Source: Actinidia chinensis (lineage: Eukaryota > Streptophyta > Magnoliopsida > Ericales > Actinidiaceae). From it: a stretch of 10,000 bases of DNA. Where the stretch lies: positions 21,115,762 to 21,125,761 of the forward strand of contig CM018895.1 in assembly GCA_009663005.1 (NCBI GenBank), in the 5' to 3' direction. Made by a program: the position numbers and the translations under genes. The notes below the pieces were generated by a model that worked only from the letters and a program-made list of their open reading frames with translations, ran no database searches and was not told the origin of the DNA. Shown here in pieces: positions 1 through 7,017 of the stretch; within the stretch, counting starts at the first letter, position 1; the number at the start of each line of letters is the position of its first letter.

Positions 1-109
1 ATACCGTGTCCCCGCCGTGTCGTGTCCTGCATTTTTTTGAAAATTGCCGTGTCCGTGTCCCTCCGTGTCCGTGTCCGAACACACACGTGTCCGTGTCCGT
101 GCCTTCTTA
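1..109. repeat. CGTGTCC-rich minisatellite-like tract
   Basis: The tract is built from variants of CCGTGTC/CGTGTCC. They are arranged in short arrays at 4-27, 47-76 and 86-102, with a TTTTTTT/AAAAT spacer at 34-44 and ACACACACGTGT at 80-91. Similar GTGTCC-rich stretches occur at the ends of plant DNA transposons and in some introns, so this is probably the terminal part of a degraded element that begins left of the window. No terminal inverted repeat or target-site duplication can be checked because the left end is missing. The class is not known; the repeat character is seen directly. Confidence 0.6.
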
Positions 110-349
110 GGTATCTCTATTCCTCTAGCCTCATTAGGGGATGAAGGGAGGAGTTTCTCTGAAGGATATGGAGATCAATCTTGATGTTCCCAAGCTATCA
201 ATAGAATCAATCGATGTTTTAGGTGTTAGATCAATTACAACTCAACCATGGGCCTTATCCTCATATCCTGCACTGGCAGGAAAATTGGGGTTTCTGAGAT
301 GCATAATTCAAGTGAAGAACTAAAGGAAGAGGAGCTAACTGCGTGGGAT
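110..349. other. no recognisable gene; possible decayed retroelement interior
   Basis: An open frame of 60 codons (141-323, plus) has no motif I recognise and no protein-like composition bias. Because it lies directly upstream of the putative Gypsy pol tail, it could be decayed internal sequence of that element. No integrase, RNase H or chromodomain motif can be read here. Confidence 0.3.
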
Positions 350-397
350 TGATCTGACTTCAACTCGAGGACGAGTTTTTTGAGGAAGGGAGAATGA
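350..397 (+). pseudogene. 3' tail of a Ty3/Gypsy polyprotein plus polypurine tract
   Basis: The frame ending at the TGA of 395-397 reads SDFNSRTSFLRKGE followed by a stop. Short acidic or basic tails of the NSRTSF type are, from memory, typical of the last residues of plant Ty3/Gypsy polyproteins after the integrase or chromodomain. The next frame upstream is already closed by a TGA at 348-350, so only a remnant is left. The purine run at 382-394 (GAGGAAGGGAGAA) fits a polypurine tract, the primer for plus-strand DNA synthesis. It touches TGATGCAG, a plausible LTR start. Such overlap of pol stop, polypurine tract and LTR start is usual in this group. Confidence is moderate because only about 14 residues support it. 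Confidence 0.45.
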
Positions 398-735
398 TGC
401 AGGAGCATAACCAAAATGCATACGTACGTGGCAATTCACTTAGATTTGCGTGGAAATAGTTTTTATTTGCGTAATAATTTTTAAGTGTCTTAATTCTGGT
501 CAAAGTTTTAAAAACATCACCTTTCCTTGCCCGTTCCCGTTTTCAAAACATGTATCCATCCATGCCCACTTCCTCTCCAAAAGGTCTCCCAGTACCTCCT
601 TACTCCTTTTGCAACGGCCCCATGCCAATTCCAAGTAATTTTTCTAAGGAAACTACCTATGAATTTTTTATATGGTTCACCCTATATGTAAACTAGACTA
701 AATATTTATCACTCAACCGGGACTCATTCCCAATA

Positions 736-787
736 TTTTTTCTATTTTTTTCTCTTTTTTCTTCTCTTTTTTTTTCTTTCTATTTTT
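736..787. repeat. pyrimidine-rich low-complexity run
   Basis: The run is nearly pure T and C with a few A, and lies inside the putative Gypsy LTR. The phrase CTCATTCC(C/A)AATATTTTT before it (723 on) recurs after it (863 on), about 140 bases apart. This suggests an old duplication followed by slippage in the T-rich part. Confidence 0.5.
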
Positions 788-1069
788 AAACTAATTTTCT
801 ACCAAATATCGTCTCATTTTTTATGTCTTTTTTCTTATATATGAACTATATATATTATACACCTCATTCCAAATATTTTTCATTTCCCCCCTAATTTTTT
901 CTAGTTTTTAACTATTTTTCGGGATTGGTGTTAGTAGCAATATAATAATTATGGGTTTGGAATATCTATTTTGACTGTCTAGGCATTTGAAGGGTTTGCC
1001 TCGGTATTTGCAAGGTCTTGTTGGAAGATGTCTAGAAATTATTAAAGGTCTTCACACTTTTTGTAATAC

Positions 1070-1081
1070 CTATAAATATAT
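1070..1081 (+). promoter_or_regulatory. TATA-like box of the putative Gypsy LTR
   Basis: CCTATAAATATA matches a plant TATA box and lies about two thirds of the way into the proposed LTR, where the U3/R boundary would be. Function is inferred from position only. Confidence 0.35.
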
Positions 1082-1445
1082 GATCTGATGACATCAAAAA
1101 TTAAAAAGGAGTTTATGATTGTTGGAAATATTTATTTGCAAGTAATCTTGCTTGGAGTGAGTGAGTCCTCCTATAACAAGCGTGTGCCTTGGTCCCATTG
1201 AGTGGCATCCACAATTAATAGTGTCGAGTGACATCTGCTACCTCCAGTTGAGCAGCATCCCAGACTATCCTACTCTTGCAAGTTCCAGCTTCCATCATGA
1301 TGCCTACAAGCCCAATAGCCTTATTGTGCTCCCTAATTCAATTTGACATTTTGTAATTTGCGCGACTTGATGAGAGAGAGAAGGCAGCCTACAACTAGAT
1401 CTATGACCAATTTGACCAAATCTACAACAAACTGCATCTGCATCA

Positions 1446-1818
1446 CCTTCCTCTCATCTGTGTCCAAAAACAAGTAGCCTCACCCGACACATATCCTGCA
1501 CCTGCACTTGTGTCGGGATGGGTCGACACGGGTACTCTGCCAAATCTGGCAACTCCGTGTGGCGTAGCTATGAATAGTAATGGGGGTTTGAAAGCAACTC
1601 CTCTCCTAAATTTTGAAGGCCGAGGCAAACAAACAGAAGAAGTGACTCCAGGATAATAAAACTATGAATTCACAAAGTTAGAGCCCGAAAAGGAGATTGT
1701 TTAATCTAGAAGAGTCTTTCTTTGGCTAATATTACTATCTTGCTTCCATAGCATCTGTACTTGGATATACAACCCTTGGTACAACAAGCTCCTCGTGACT
1801 GCTCAAAGGATAAGTAAT
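1446..1818. other. GTGTCGG-bearing repeat fragment, no intact gene
   Basis: Around 1480-1560 the sequence carries ACCCGACACAT, TTGTGTCGGGATGG and GTCGACACGGGTAC, inverted copies of a GTGTCGG motif related to that of the tract at 1-109. A minus-strand frame (1443-1628, 61 codons) crosses this stretch and has no recognisable domain. The rest, 1640-1818, shows no feature I can name. It is most likely a fragment of a degraded element; the class is not determined. Confidence 0.4.
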
Positions 1819-2359
1819 TAGGGGTGGCATCGTGTCATGTCGGGTAGTTTTCATGTCATGTCATTTCGTGTTTGTGTTGAAAATCTCCAACCTTAACCCG
1901 ACTTGTTTACTTAACGTGTCATATTTTTCTGACCTTAACTTGACATGCTAATAACCATATCAACCCGAATTTGACATGATTGATACAATTAAATTTAAAT
2001 AGTTTTAAACATTAGCAAATTGAATAACAACTTCCTTAATCTATTAGCCATACTAAATCTTAATTCTCACACAATCAATATAATTATAAAACAAGTTCCA
2101 AGTCTAATACTAAATACTAAATAGTAGTAACAAAAGTTAATAAACAACTACTACTGCAAAGAACTTTCCAACAGCAAAAAAAAAAAAACACACACAAAGC
2201 AACAGGCCACATCGAGTCTTGTAGCCAAACAAACTGTTTAATAATCGTGTCAAAACAAGTCATCTTCGAGTTGTCGTGTTTAACCCTAACTCACCATGTT
2301 TAATAATCATGTTATCGTGTCGTGTCATTTTCATATCACGTGTCAAAAGTAGCCAACCA
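1819..2359. mobile_element. decayed hAT-like non-autonomous element
   Basis: The left end, TAGGGGTGGCATCGTGTC, is the usual start of a widespread class of plant hAT-type non-autonomous elements with GTGTC subterminal motifs. Just inside it are CATGTC, GTGTTGA and AACCCGAC. Toward the right end the same motifs recur (AATCGTGTC, AACCCTAAC, ATCGTGTCGTGTC, CACGTGTC at 2338-2345), followed by AGTAGCCAACC. That is a mutated version of the expected TTGCCACCCCTA terminus. The interior is AT-rich with an A12 run near 2177-2188 and carries no transposase. An 8 bp target-site duplication is not convincing: left TAAGTAAT, right CTTGCAAT, 4 of 8. The right boundary is approximate. Confidence 0.55.
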
Positions 2360-2433
2360 ACTTGCAATTTAGTGTAGGGTGTGCCAGTGTCGGAAAAATT
2401 CCACACACCTATAAGTAACTAGGTCGGATGATG

Positions 2434-2494
2434 TTTTTTTTTTTTTTTTTTTTTTTTTGTTTTTTTTTTTTTTTTTTTTTTTTCTTTTTTTTTT
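2434..2494 (-). repeat. 61-base poly(T) tract (poly(A) on minus strand)
   Basis: The tract is T throughout except G at 2459 and C at 2484. It is bounded by the direct repeat TCGGAT (2424-2429 and 2494-2499). This could be the tail of a nearly completely 5'-truncated minus-strand retroposon, or a grown mononucleotide run. On the minus strand it opens a lysine-rich frame that is an artefact of the run. Confidence 0.7.
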
Positions 2495-2499
2495 CGGAT

Positions 2500-2912
2500 T
2501 AAACCTGTGACATGAAGTACTACTTGAAAGCAAAGGTGTGGAATAGCCATCCATGTCTCTGACTTGCCCAATTACCTAGATAAAAACGTCAAAGCTTCAT
2601 ATTTATACTCTATGAAATTCAATAGGCCAATTTGACAAAATTGCACATGCTAGCTTGTGCTTTTTCTCTTTCTAGAAATATCTATCATGGAACTTTTTGT
2701 ATTAAGTGGAGAGGTTCACAATGCACATCATGTCATAACAATTCCAAACGTAATCGATGTGGGATACTCTAACACCCCCTCACACGCAACCTCTTTCTTT
2801 AGCCTGTTATGCATAATCGAAAAGAGGGCCATCATTACACAACCTTTTTTTAGTCTATCATCGTAGAATATGGGTTGATATAATATCCAATCCCCCCTTT
2901 ATATACGCTTTA
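2500..2912. other. intergenic; contains a dispersed-repeat motif
   Basis: There is no gene. The phrase ATCGATGTGGGATACTCTAA, followed by CACCCCCTCACAC (2752-2784), belongs to a motif I recall from many dicot repeats, but I cannot assign its family. ATTCCACACACCT at 2398-2410, left of the T tract, and AGGTGTGGAAT near 2534-2544 form an imperfect inverted repeat around that tract. Confidence 0.35.
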
Positions 2913-3231
2913 GTGCCATGTTTATTTGGGAACATGAAGGGGATAAGAAGTTAATCCCGTGGGGCCATCCCTCCCTTCCCTTATCCTCATGCCTCTCAAT
3001 CCCCTGTTCGGTTGATCCATTAGGTCTGGATTTGTCCAGCCTCCTTTGTATGGAACATGGTATTAGTTATCCCCTAGAGTTGTTTCTACCTCCATCAAAT
3101 ATTAGTTATCCCCTAGAACATGGTATTATACTATGTATTATTCCCAAGCATTATTAATCCTCTCATTAATCCCAAGGTATTAATTATTCCCAGCATCCTC
3201 TTAATCCAATTCTACGAACAATCAGATTATA
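2913..3231. mobile_element. MITE-like element with internal direct repeats (putative)
   Basis: The left end, GTGCCATGTTTATTTGGGAA, resembles the GTGCCATGTTTGTTTGGG starts of plant non-autonomous DNA elements. The interior is rich in ATTAATCCC and ATTCCCA words, as is usual for that kind of element. The right end, TTCTACGAACAATCAG, would be a mutated inverted copy: CGAACAA is kept and the rest has decayed. Two words are repeated exactly inside: ATTAGTTATCCCCTAGA (3062-3078, 3101-3117) and GAACATGGTATTA (3053-3065, 3116-3128). The superfamily (PIF/Harbinger or hAT) cannot be decided because no clear target-site duplication is visible. Confidence 0.4.
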
Positions 3232-3601
3232 GGATTTGTGCCTTGTGGGCAAGTGGACTACTTATTACACAACCCATAGCCACTGGACTAACAAAAGAAA
3301 ATGACAAGAAAAAAATTTAAAGGGCCAAGTGCAGGCATTGTCAGGCTTCAATAAACACAGACTTGAACAAAACTCAAGATCTGGCCCAGTAGCAGCTATG
3401 GCAATGTCATCGGTCATTGTATAATGGTTTTGTGTGAACTTTGGAATTGGCAAGGGAAGAGGGGGGCGGGGGGCGAGTACAGGACAGTAGAAAGGAAAAC
3501 TGTTTTTCGCATTTTCTCGAAAAAATATCGTCTTAAAAATCGTAAACGAACCAATGGAGTATCATCATAGTGTTTCAGCAATGTTTTCTATGGTAACAAG
3601 A
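3232..3601. other. intergenic; G-rich run near 3454-3473
   Basis: No gene is supported; a minus-strand frame of 62 codons (3265-3453) has no recognisable motif. The only structure is the G-rich stretch GGGAAGAGGGGGGCGGGGGG at 3454-3473. It could fold into a G-quadruplex on the plus strand and is out of keeping with the AT-rich surroundings. Confidence 0.4.
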
Positions 3602-3665
3602 TGCAAATGATGTTTTCCTTTGCATTTTCTTATTGCAAATGATGTTTTCCTTTGCATTTTCTTAT
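3602..3665. repeat. exact tandem duplication, 2 x 32 bp
   Basis: Units 3602-3633 and 3634-3665 are identical over all 32 bases. Each begins TGCAAATGATG and ends TTTGCATTTTCTTAT. TGCAAA and TTTGCA within a unit are inverted, so each unit can form a small stem with an 11-base loop. Perfect identity next to decayed elements points to a recent duplication. Confidence 0.9.
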
Positions 3666-3747
3666 TCTTTTCCCCACCAAGTCTATGACAGAAACAGAGC
3701 AGTATAGAACTTGAAAAGTACCAAAGAACACAGCAAGTGCAAAAGCA

Positions 3748-3752
3748 AATCA
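3748..3752. repeat. left target-site duplication of solo LTR (AATCA)
   Basis: AATCA stands directly before the TGTTG start of the Copia LTR and is repeated exactly after its CAACA end at 4428-4432. A 5 bp duplication is what Ty1/Copia integrase produces. Confidence 0.85.
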
Positions 3753-4141
3753 TGTTGGATCCAGCCCAAATTGGAGGCCAAACCCAATTGGAACCCCAAG
3801 CCTAAGATATAAAGCCCAGCCCATTTGTTGCCAAGCCCATCCCATGGACCAATCTTTTTTTTTCTTCTTTCTCTAATGAGAATGGAAAGGAAGAAGAAAG
3901 AAAGACAGACAAAGAAGCTTTCTTCTGCGCTGCAAAAGAAAGTAAGAATGAAGGCAGGCGCTAGTCAAGAATGGAGGCAGAGAATGGCCGAAAGAATAGC
4001 TGAGAAAGTCTTCTATGAGGCTATGATTTCTCCGATAAATCAGGCCCCAGGGAGAAAGGGGAAAAATACGCAGAGAAATTGTAAGGGGCTGGGGCTTTGA
4101 TAGGGGCACACAGCAATACTGTGTGCAGATGGGCTGGTTTG

Positions 4142-4150
4142 TATTTGTAG
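4142..4150 (+). promoter_or_regulatory. TATA-like element of the solo Copia LTR
   Basis: TATTTGTAG resembles a mutated TATTTATAG. It is followed 25 to 40 bases later by GAGAGCACAGAGAGC, a plausible start of the R region. Position in the LTR supports the call; activity is not shown. Confidence 0.35.
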
Positions 4151-4202
4151 GATTTGCTTGGTGTTTTGAGAGCACAGAGAGCAGAGAGGGTTGTGGGTGC
4201 TA

Positions 4203-4242
4203 GAGATAGAGAGAGACAGTGGAGATGTGAGAGAGAGAGAGT
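4203..4242. repeat. GA-rich low-complexity run in LTR leader
   Basis: The run alternates GAGAGA and short interruptions (AGAGATAGAGAGAGACAG at 4203-4220, then GAGAGAGAGAGAG). Such runs are common in transcribed leaders of plant LTRs and genes. Confidence 0.6.
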
Positions 4243-4253
4243 GCTGAGATGTA

Positions 4254-4290
<37 letters not shown>

Positions 4291-4427
4291 ATTCATTCTG
4301 TGATTAGTGAATTATTGGTTCCTCTCCGTGGATGTAAGGCAGTATTGGCCGAACCATTAAATCTGGGTGTCTTGTGTGTGTGGTTGATATGGTTGAATGT
4401 GACTGTGACTATCTCTTGAGCACAACA

Positions 4428-4432
4428 AATCA
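4428..4432. repeat. right target-site duplication of solo LTR (AATCA)
   Basis: This is an exact copy of AATCA at 3748-3752, directly after the CAACA terminus. Confidence 0.85.
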
Positions 4433-5279
4433 GAATGCTTGTAATTGTCAACATGTGGTGTTTAACAATCTTGAACAAATTTTTAGGGTACATTACCTTG
4501 AAGGACGATCACATGATAAATTTGGAACAATGGACATATGGATTCCTTGTTAGATACAGATTATAATCTAGCAACCACAATGGAAATGTAAGAAAATCAT
4601 CCATTGGCCCAGTCAACTATACATTGAATTGCTAAATCTCATCCTAGCACCAAAAAAGGTAAAGAAAAAAAAAATCCATCATGTACCTAATGCCACATTT
4701 CCTTTTTGGGTTTCCTCTCTCCAAACACGAACAAATTATAGACCACTTAACATCTGCAGGAGAAAGTATGCAATTACGTGTCCTGTCAGTGCATGAAACC
4801 AATGTTCACATAATTGCCCCGGCTATAATGACCGTCATGTTTCCAAGGACAAGGTATAGACTGCAACGCCACTCGCGTGATCATGGGCCCTTGGTTCCTC
4901 GTTTGGAGAACATATTGTTCAATTTATTGGAATGAGTCGGATGACTGCTTCTGGGTCAATGAATTGAAACACTGGCCCAGACCACAAAGTCAAGCGGCCA
5001 AGGCCACAAGCTCTGTTTTTAATGGCCCGCAATACAGGTCCACTTTCCATTTTCACAATACAGCCTGTGGTTTTAACTGGTATTTTTTTTTTATAATTTT
5101 TACGAATGAATTCAATTCCCATGACCATAAAGAAAAGAGGATCAATTCAATCAATCTTTCTTATTGGATTCAGTATTTGGTTGGAAGAACGAACAAAGAT
5201 ATAGGGAACGTTAGAGGTTTCACTGTTTAGAATTATTGAATCTTCTTTCCACTTTTCTTTTATATATCTTTTTTTTTTC
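4433..5279. other. intergenic, no supported gene
   Basis: This is the longest stretch without an obvious repeat. Two overlapping plus-strand frames (4681-4935, 84 codons; 4877-5230, 117 codons) are in different phases. They overlap a 69-codon minus-strand frame and show no domain, signal peptide or repeat I recognise. The 117-codon frame runs through a T-rich stretch near 5085-5100. I treat them as chance frames. A single-exon fragment of a gene outside the window cannot be excluded. Confidence 0.4.
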
Positions 5280-6195
5280 GTTGTTTCCAACCACACTTCA
5301 TTAATCCCAACACAGCCTATAGAATAAGAGTTTCAATGTAATTCCTAATTAAATTGTCATATTTTATAGAATTTGTAAGATAATAATTTCAAAATTATAT
5401 GATTTACCACCAAATTTTTTTAAAAGATCACACTCCATTGTATAATTTAAGGAAAATTAATGATATTGCTCATTCTCAATCTCCACTTAGGGAAGTTAAA
5501 ATTAAAATCTTTGTAGGCTTACAAATAAATTTTAATTATCCCCTACGAATCTCCTATTTTTAAAACTTTACGCTGGGAATCTAAAATTTTTACTATCTGG
5601 TTTTTTTTATCATTTTTTATTTATTATCTCATGTGTCTCAGAACTACTAATATAATGGATGCCTTGCAAATAAGTTAATTATCTTTAACTTTCTAAGATT
5701 ATCGCATCATATAGTAATCGAAATGATAAAAACTGATAATATAGCGAGTATTTTTGTGTATTGACGGTGATGAAATTATTTCATTTCTAAGGGCAAAATT
5801 GAAATTGTAATTACGAAGGGGCATTGGGATTAGACAATGCATTGATGGTAATAGATAACTTGTAATCAACGACAATGTAATATTTTAGTCCTTGCGGAGA
5901 CACGAGTATTATTAAAATATAATTTTAAGTCGTTGAGTAACAAACTTATATGATTTTATAATATTATTAGCTAGTAGAATTAAAAAATTTGAAATGACGT
6001 TAACCTCAACCACCCACGATGAGTCCATCCCTATCCATAATGCACTCATACCGGGCTGGCGTTCGACACCCAAAACAAAAACTAAAAATAAAACAGACCA
6101 AGAAAGAACGGAAAAATCACCGGCACGGAAATTTTTGCACTTTGTATAAAAAAAAATTGCACAAGTTTCTTGCATTCAACCACACGATATTCAAT
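5280..6195. other. AT-rich intergenic DNA, nothing recognised
   Basis: The stretch is strongly AT-rich, with homopolymer runs and no long frame except a minus-strand one of 87 codons (5912-6175) without recognisable features. A perfect 10 bp palindrome, CAATGCATTG, lies at 5835-5844. I see no terminal repeats or promoter arrangement worth naming. Confidence 0.5.
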
Positions 6196-6196
6196 C

Positions 6197-6207
6197 TTTT
6201 TTTTTTT
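6197..6207 (-). repeat. T11 run (A11 on minus strand)
   Basis: Read on the minus strand, the run follows CTTTAACTTACC and looks like a short poly(A) tail. On the plus strand it is followed by GGTAAGTTAAAGTTCATTG, a pattern that resembles antisense 3' ends of plant non-LTR elements. It may mark the end of a small retroposon or be chance. Confidence 0.35.
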
Positions 6208-6247
6208 GGTAAGTTAAAGTTCATTGAAGAAAACTTTCATGGGGCAA

Positions 6248-6510
6248 TCACCTGACCAATCCCTTTAACCCTACTACAAGCCTGAGAAGGGACTTAGAAC
6301 CAGCAATAAGCTCCATAGCTAATCTCAAAGAAAAATCTCAACAAAAACAAAACCGCAATTACAACTACATGTTCACAATGCCAAATTACTACGTTTAATG
6401 GGATTGGTCTTTAGCAGATTGACACAATAGCAGATACATAATCAATACTCAGTCGGGTGTAATAAGTTCGGAGAGAGAGAGGAAGGGCGCATACCATCGC
6501 TGTGAAGCAT
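6248..6510 (-). CDS. possible two-exon 5' gene fragment, unidentified
   Basis: On the minus strand a pyrimidine-rich leader (CTTCTGTCTCTTCTCTCCC, 6540-6522) leads to an ATG at 6510. The first exon codes MLHSD and stops after one base of the next codon at 6495. A donor GTATGC follows. After 176 bases comes an acceptor in which a T-rich tract (TTTTTCTTTGAG) precedes ATTAG at 6323-6319. Joining 6495 to 6318 keeps the frame: MLHSDAMELIAG, then SKSLLRLVVGLKGLVR, then TGA at 6250-6248, 28 residues in all. The stop overlaps a second good donor (CAG/GTGATT at 6254-6246), so the true frame could continue in another exon further left that I cannot find. I do not recognise the protein. It is a partial, perhaps dead, gene end, or a spliced non-coding transcript; splicing is inferred, not shown. 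Confidence 0.3.
6319..6494 (-). other. candidate intron of the minus-strand fragment
   Basis: The segment has GT...AG limits (GTATGC at 6494-6489, ATTAG at 6323-6319), is 176 bases long and is T-rich toward its 3' end. These are ordinary properties of a short plant intron. It interrupts the frame after GAT-G and restores it with CT-ATG. The alternative acceptor four bases or so upstream (TTTGAG) would give an immediate stop. Confidence 0.3.
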
Positions 6511-6572
6511 TGCGTTGGCGAGGGAGAGAAGAGACAGAAGCACACAGATCTCTGGAGACTGGAATTCACCGT
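6511..6572 (-). promoter_or_regulatory. 5' leader-like segment, left of the hAT insertion
   Basis: On the minus strand this reads as a C/T-rich leader directly before the ATG at 6510, with CTCTGTC-like words typical of plant 5' untranslated regions. The hAT element at 6573-7009 separates it from the rest of its likely leader or promoter at 7010 and beyond. Confidence 0.3.
6565..6572. repeat. left 8 bp target-site duplication of the hAT element
   Basis: TTCACCGT matches ATCACCGG at 7010-7017 in the central six bases; the two outer bases differ. Confidence 0.65.
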
Positions 6573-6792
6573 TAGGGATGGCAATTACCTCGAAAAATTG
6601 GGTCTCCGCCCCCCGCTCCTAATAGGGCGGGTTTGGAGTTGGGATAAATTGGTTCGGGATGGGTTATGGGGGAAAAATTAAAACTCGGGGGGGTTCGGGC
6701 GCGGGTTTGGACACCTCAGCCCCGAACCCGCCCCGATTAACTATAAATTAAAAAAATTACCTTTTTTTTTAATTATACCATAATATTTTTTG

Positions 6793-6856
6793 TATATATA
6801 TATATAATGATATATATTTTTATACCTTTTATAAAATATATATATATATATATAAT
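6793..6856. repeat. TA dinucleotide runs in the hAT core
   Basis: Two (TA)n stretches (about 6793-6818 and 6836-6856), separated by an AT-only spacer with few C, form the centre of the hAT element between its GC-rich ends. Confidence 0.7.
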
Positions 6857-6921
6857 TATAAAAAAAATTAAAACGGGGCGGGGCGGGTATGGAATTTTGA
6901 GTCCCAACCCGTCACGGGTTT

Positions 6922-6940
6922 GGGACGGGGTGGGAGAGGG
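6922..6940 (+). other. G-quadruplex motif in the hAT right arm
   Basis: GGGACGGGGTGGGAGAGGG satisfies the four-run rule, G3 or more with loops of 2, 1 and 3 bases. Further runs GGGGCGGGG follow at 6954-6962, and three runs occur at 6875-6887. Formation is inferred from the rule only. Confidence 0.6.
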
Positions 6941-7009
6941 TTTTTTCTTAGTCGGGGCGGGGTCGGATTGGGACGAACCCCGTCTGAACTCGCCCCGTTC
7001 CCATCCCTA

Positions 7010-7017
7010 ATCACCGG
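7010..7017. repeat. right 8 bp target-site duplication of the hAT element
   Basis: ATCACCGG is the partner of TTCACCGT at 6565-6572. Its position exactly outside the CCATCCCTA terminus supports the element boundary. Confidence 0.65.

Larger units (their letters stand above)
395..1445 (+). mobile_element. decayed Ty3/Gypsy-type 3' LTR (putative)
   Basis: The proposed LTR starts TGATGCAGG right after a polypurine tract and ends CTGCATCA. TGATGCA and TGCATCA form a 7 bp terminal inverted repeat, giving a length of 1051 bp. A TATA-like box, CCTATAAATATA, sits at 1070-1081. It is followed by a stretch with short phrases seen downstream of the start site in plant Gypsy LTRs, such as GGAGTGAGTGAGTCC at 1154-1168 and CTCCAGTTGAGCAG at 1242-1255. 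The left half (736-787) holds a T/C-rich low-complexity run. No primer-binding site follows, as expected for a 3' LTR. The exact right end is uncertain because a second LTR copy is not present for comparison. Confidence 0.4.
3753..4427 (+). mobile_element. solo LTR of a Ty1/Copia retrotransposon
   Basis: This 675 bp unit begins TGTTGGATCC and ends GCACAACA. The 5 bp ends TGTTG/CAACA are perfect inverted repeats, and both sides carry the direct repeat AATCA. No primer-binding site, coding region or polypurine tract is attached, so it is a solo LTR left by recombination between the two LTRs of a once complete element. Near the 3' end it has the block CTCCGTGGATGTAAGGC, then GGCCGAACCATTAAATC (4324-4363). 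From memory this block is typical of the R-U5 part of plant Copia LTRs of the Tork/TAR type. A TATA-like TATTTGTAG lies at 4142-4150, and a GAGA-rich leader (4170-4260) follows it. Plus- and minus-strand frames of 80 to 100 codons inside the LTR have no protein character and are not genes. Confidence 0.88.
6573..7009. mobile_element. hAT-type non-autonomous element (MITE-like), 437 bp
   Basis: The ends TAGGGATGGCAAT and GTTCCCATCCCTA are inverted repeats: nine outer bases exact, then one mismatch. They are flanked by 8 bp copies of the target, TTCACCGT (6565-6572) and ATCACCGG (7010-7017), 6 of 8 identical with TCACCG shared. An 8 bp duplication and TAGGGATGG ends fit the hAT superfamily. The interior has two GC-rich subterminal blocks (6597-6735 and 6874-7000) full of GGGGCGGG, CGGGTTTGG and their complements. 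They flank an AT core with TA runs (6793-6856). No transposase frame is present, so mobilisation would need an enzyme from elsewhere. A 67-codon frame (6807-7010) is made of the element's own repeats and is not a gene. Confidence 0.85.

Noticed and set aside
2369..2554. Minus-strand 61-codon frame with a long lysine run
   Set aside because: It is the translation of the T61 tract. Its length depends on slippage and it has no start context or protein character.
3825..4285. Plus- and minus-strand frames of 81 to 100 codons
   Set aside because: All lie inside the solo Copia LTR, overlap each other on both strands, and owe their length to GA/CT-rich sequence free of stops.
4428..4500. tRNA primer-binding site after the solo LTR
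   Set aside because: The sequence directly after CAACA is the target-site duplication AATCA, not a TGGTATCAGAGC-like site, so no retroelement interior is attached.
4681..5230. Plus-strand frames of 84 and 117 codons
   Set aside because: They overlap in different phases and overlap a minus-strand frame. They show no domain or signal, and the longer one crosses a T-rich run. Kept only as a noted possibility.
6197..6510. Processed pseudogene ending in the T11 run
   Set aside because: The candidate intron is still present, which contradicts origin from a spliced, polyadenylated RNA; A11 is short enough for chance.
6807..7010. 67-codon plus-strand frame with glycine/proline-rich end
   Set aside because: It is entirely made of the TA core and GC-rich arm of the hAT element and ends at its terminus.
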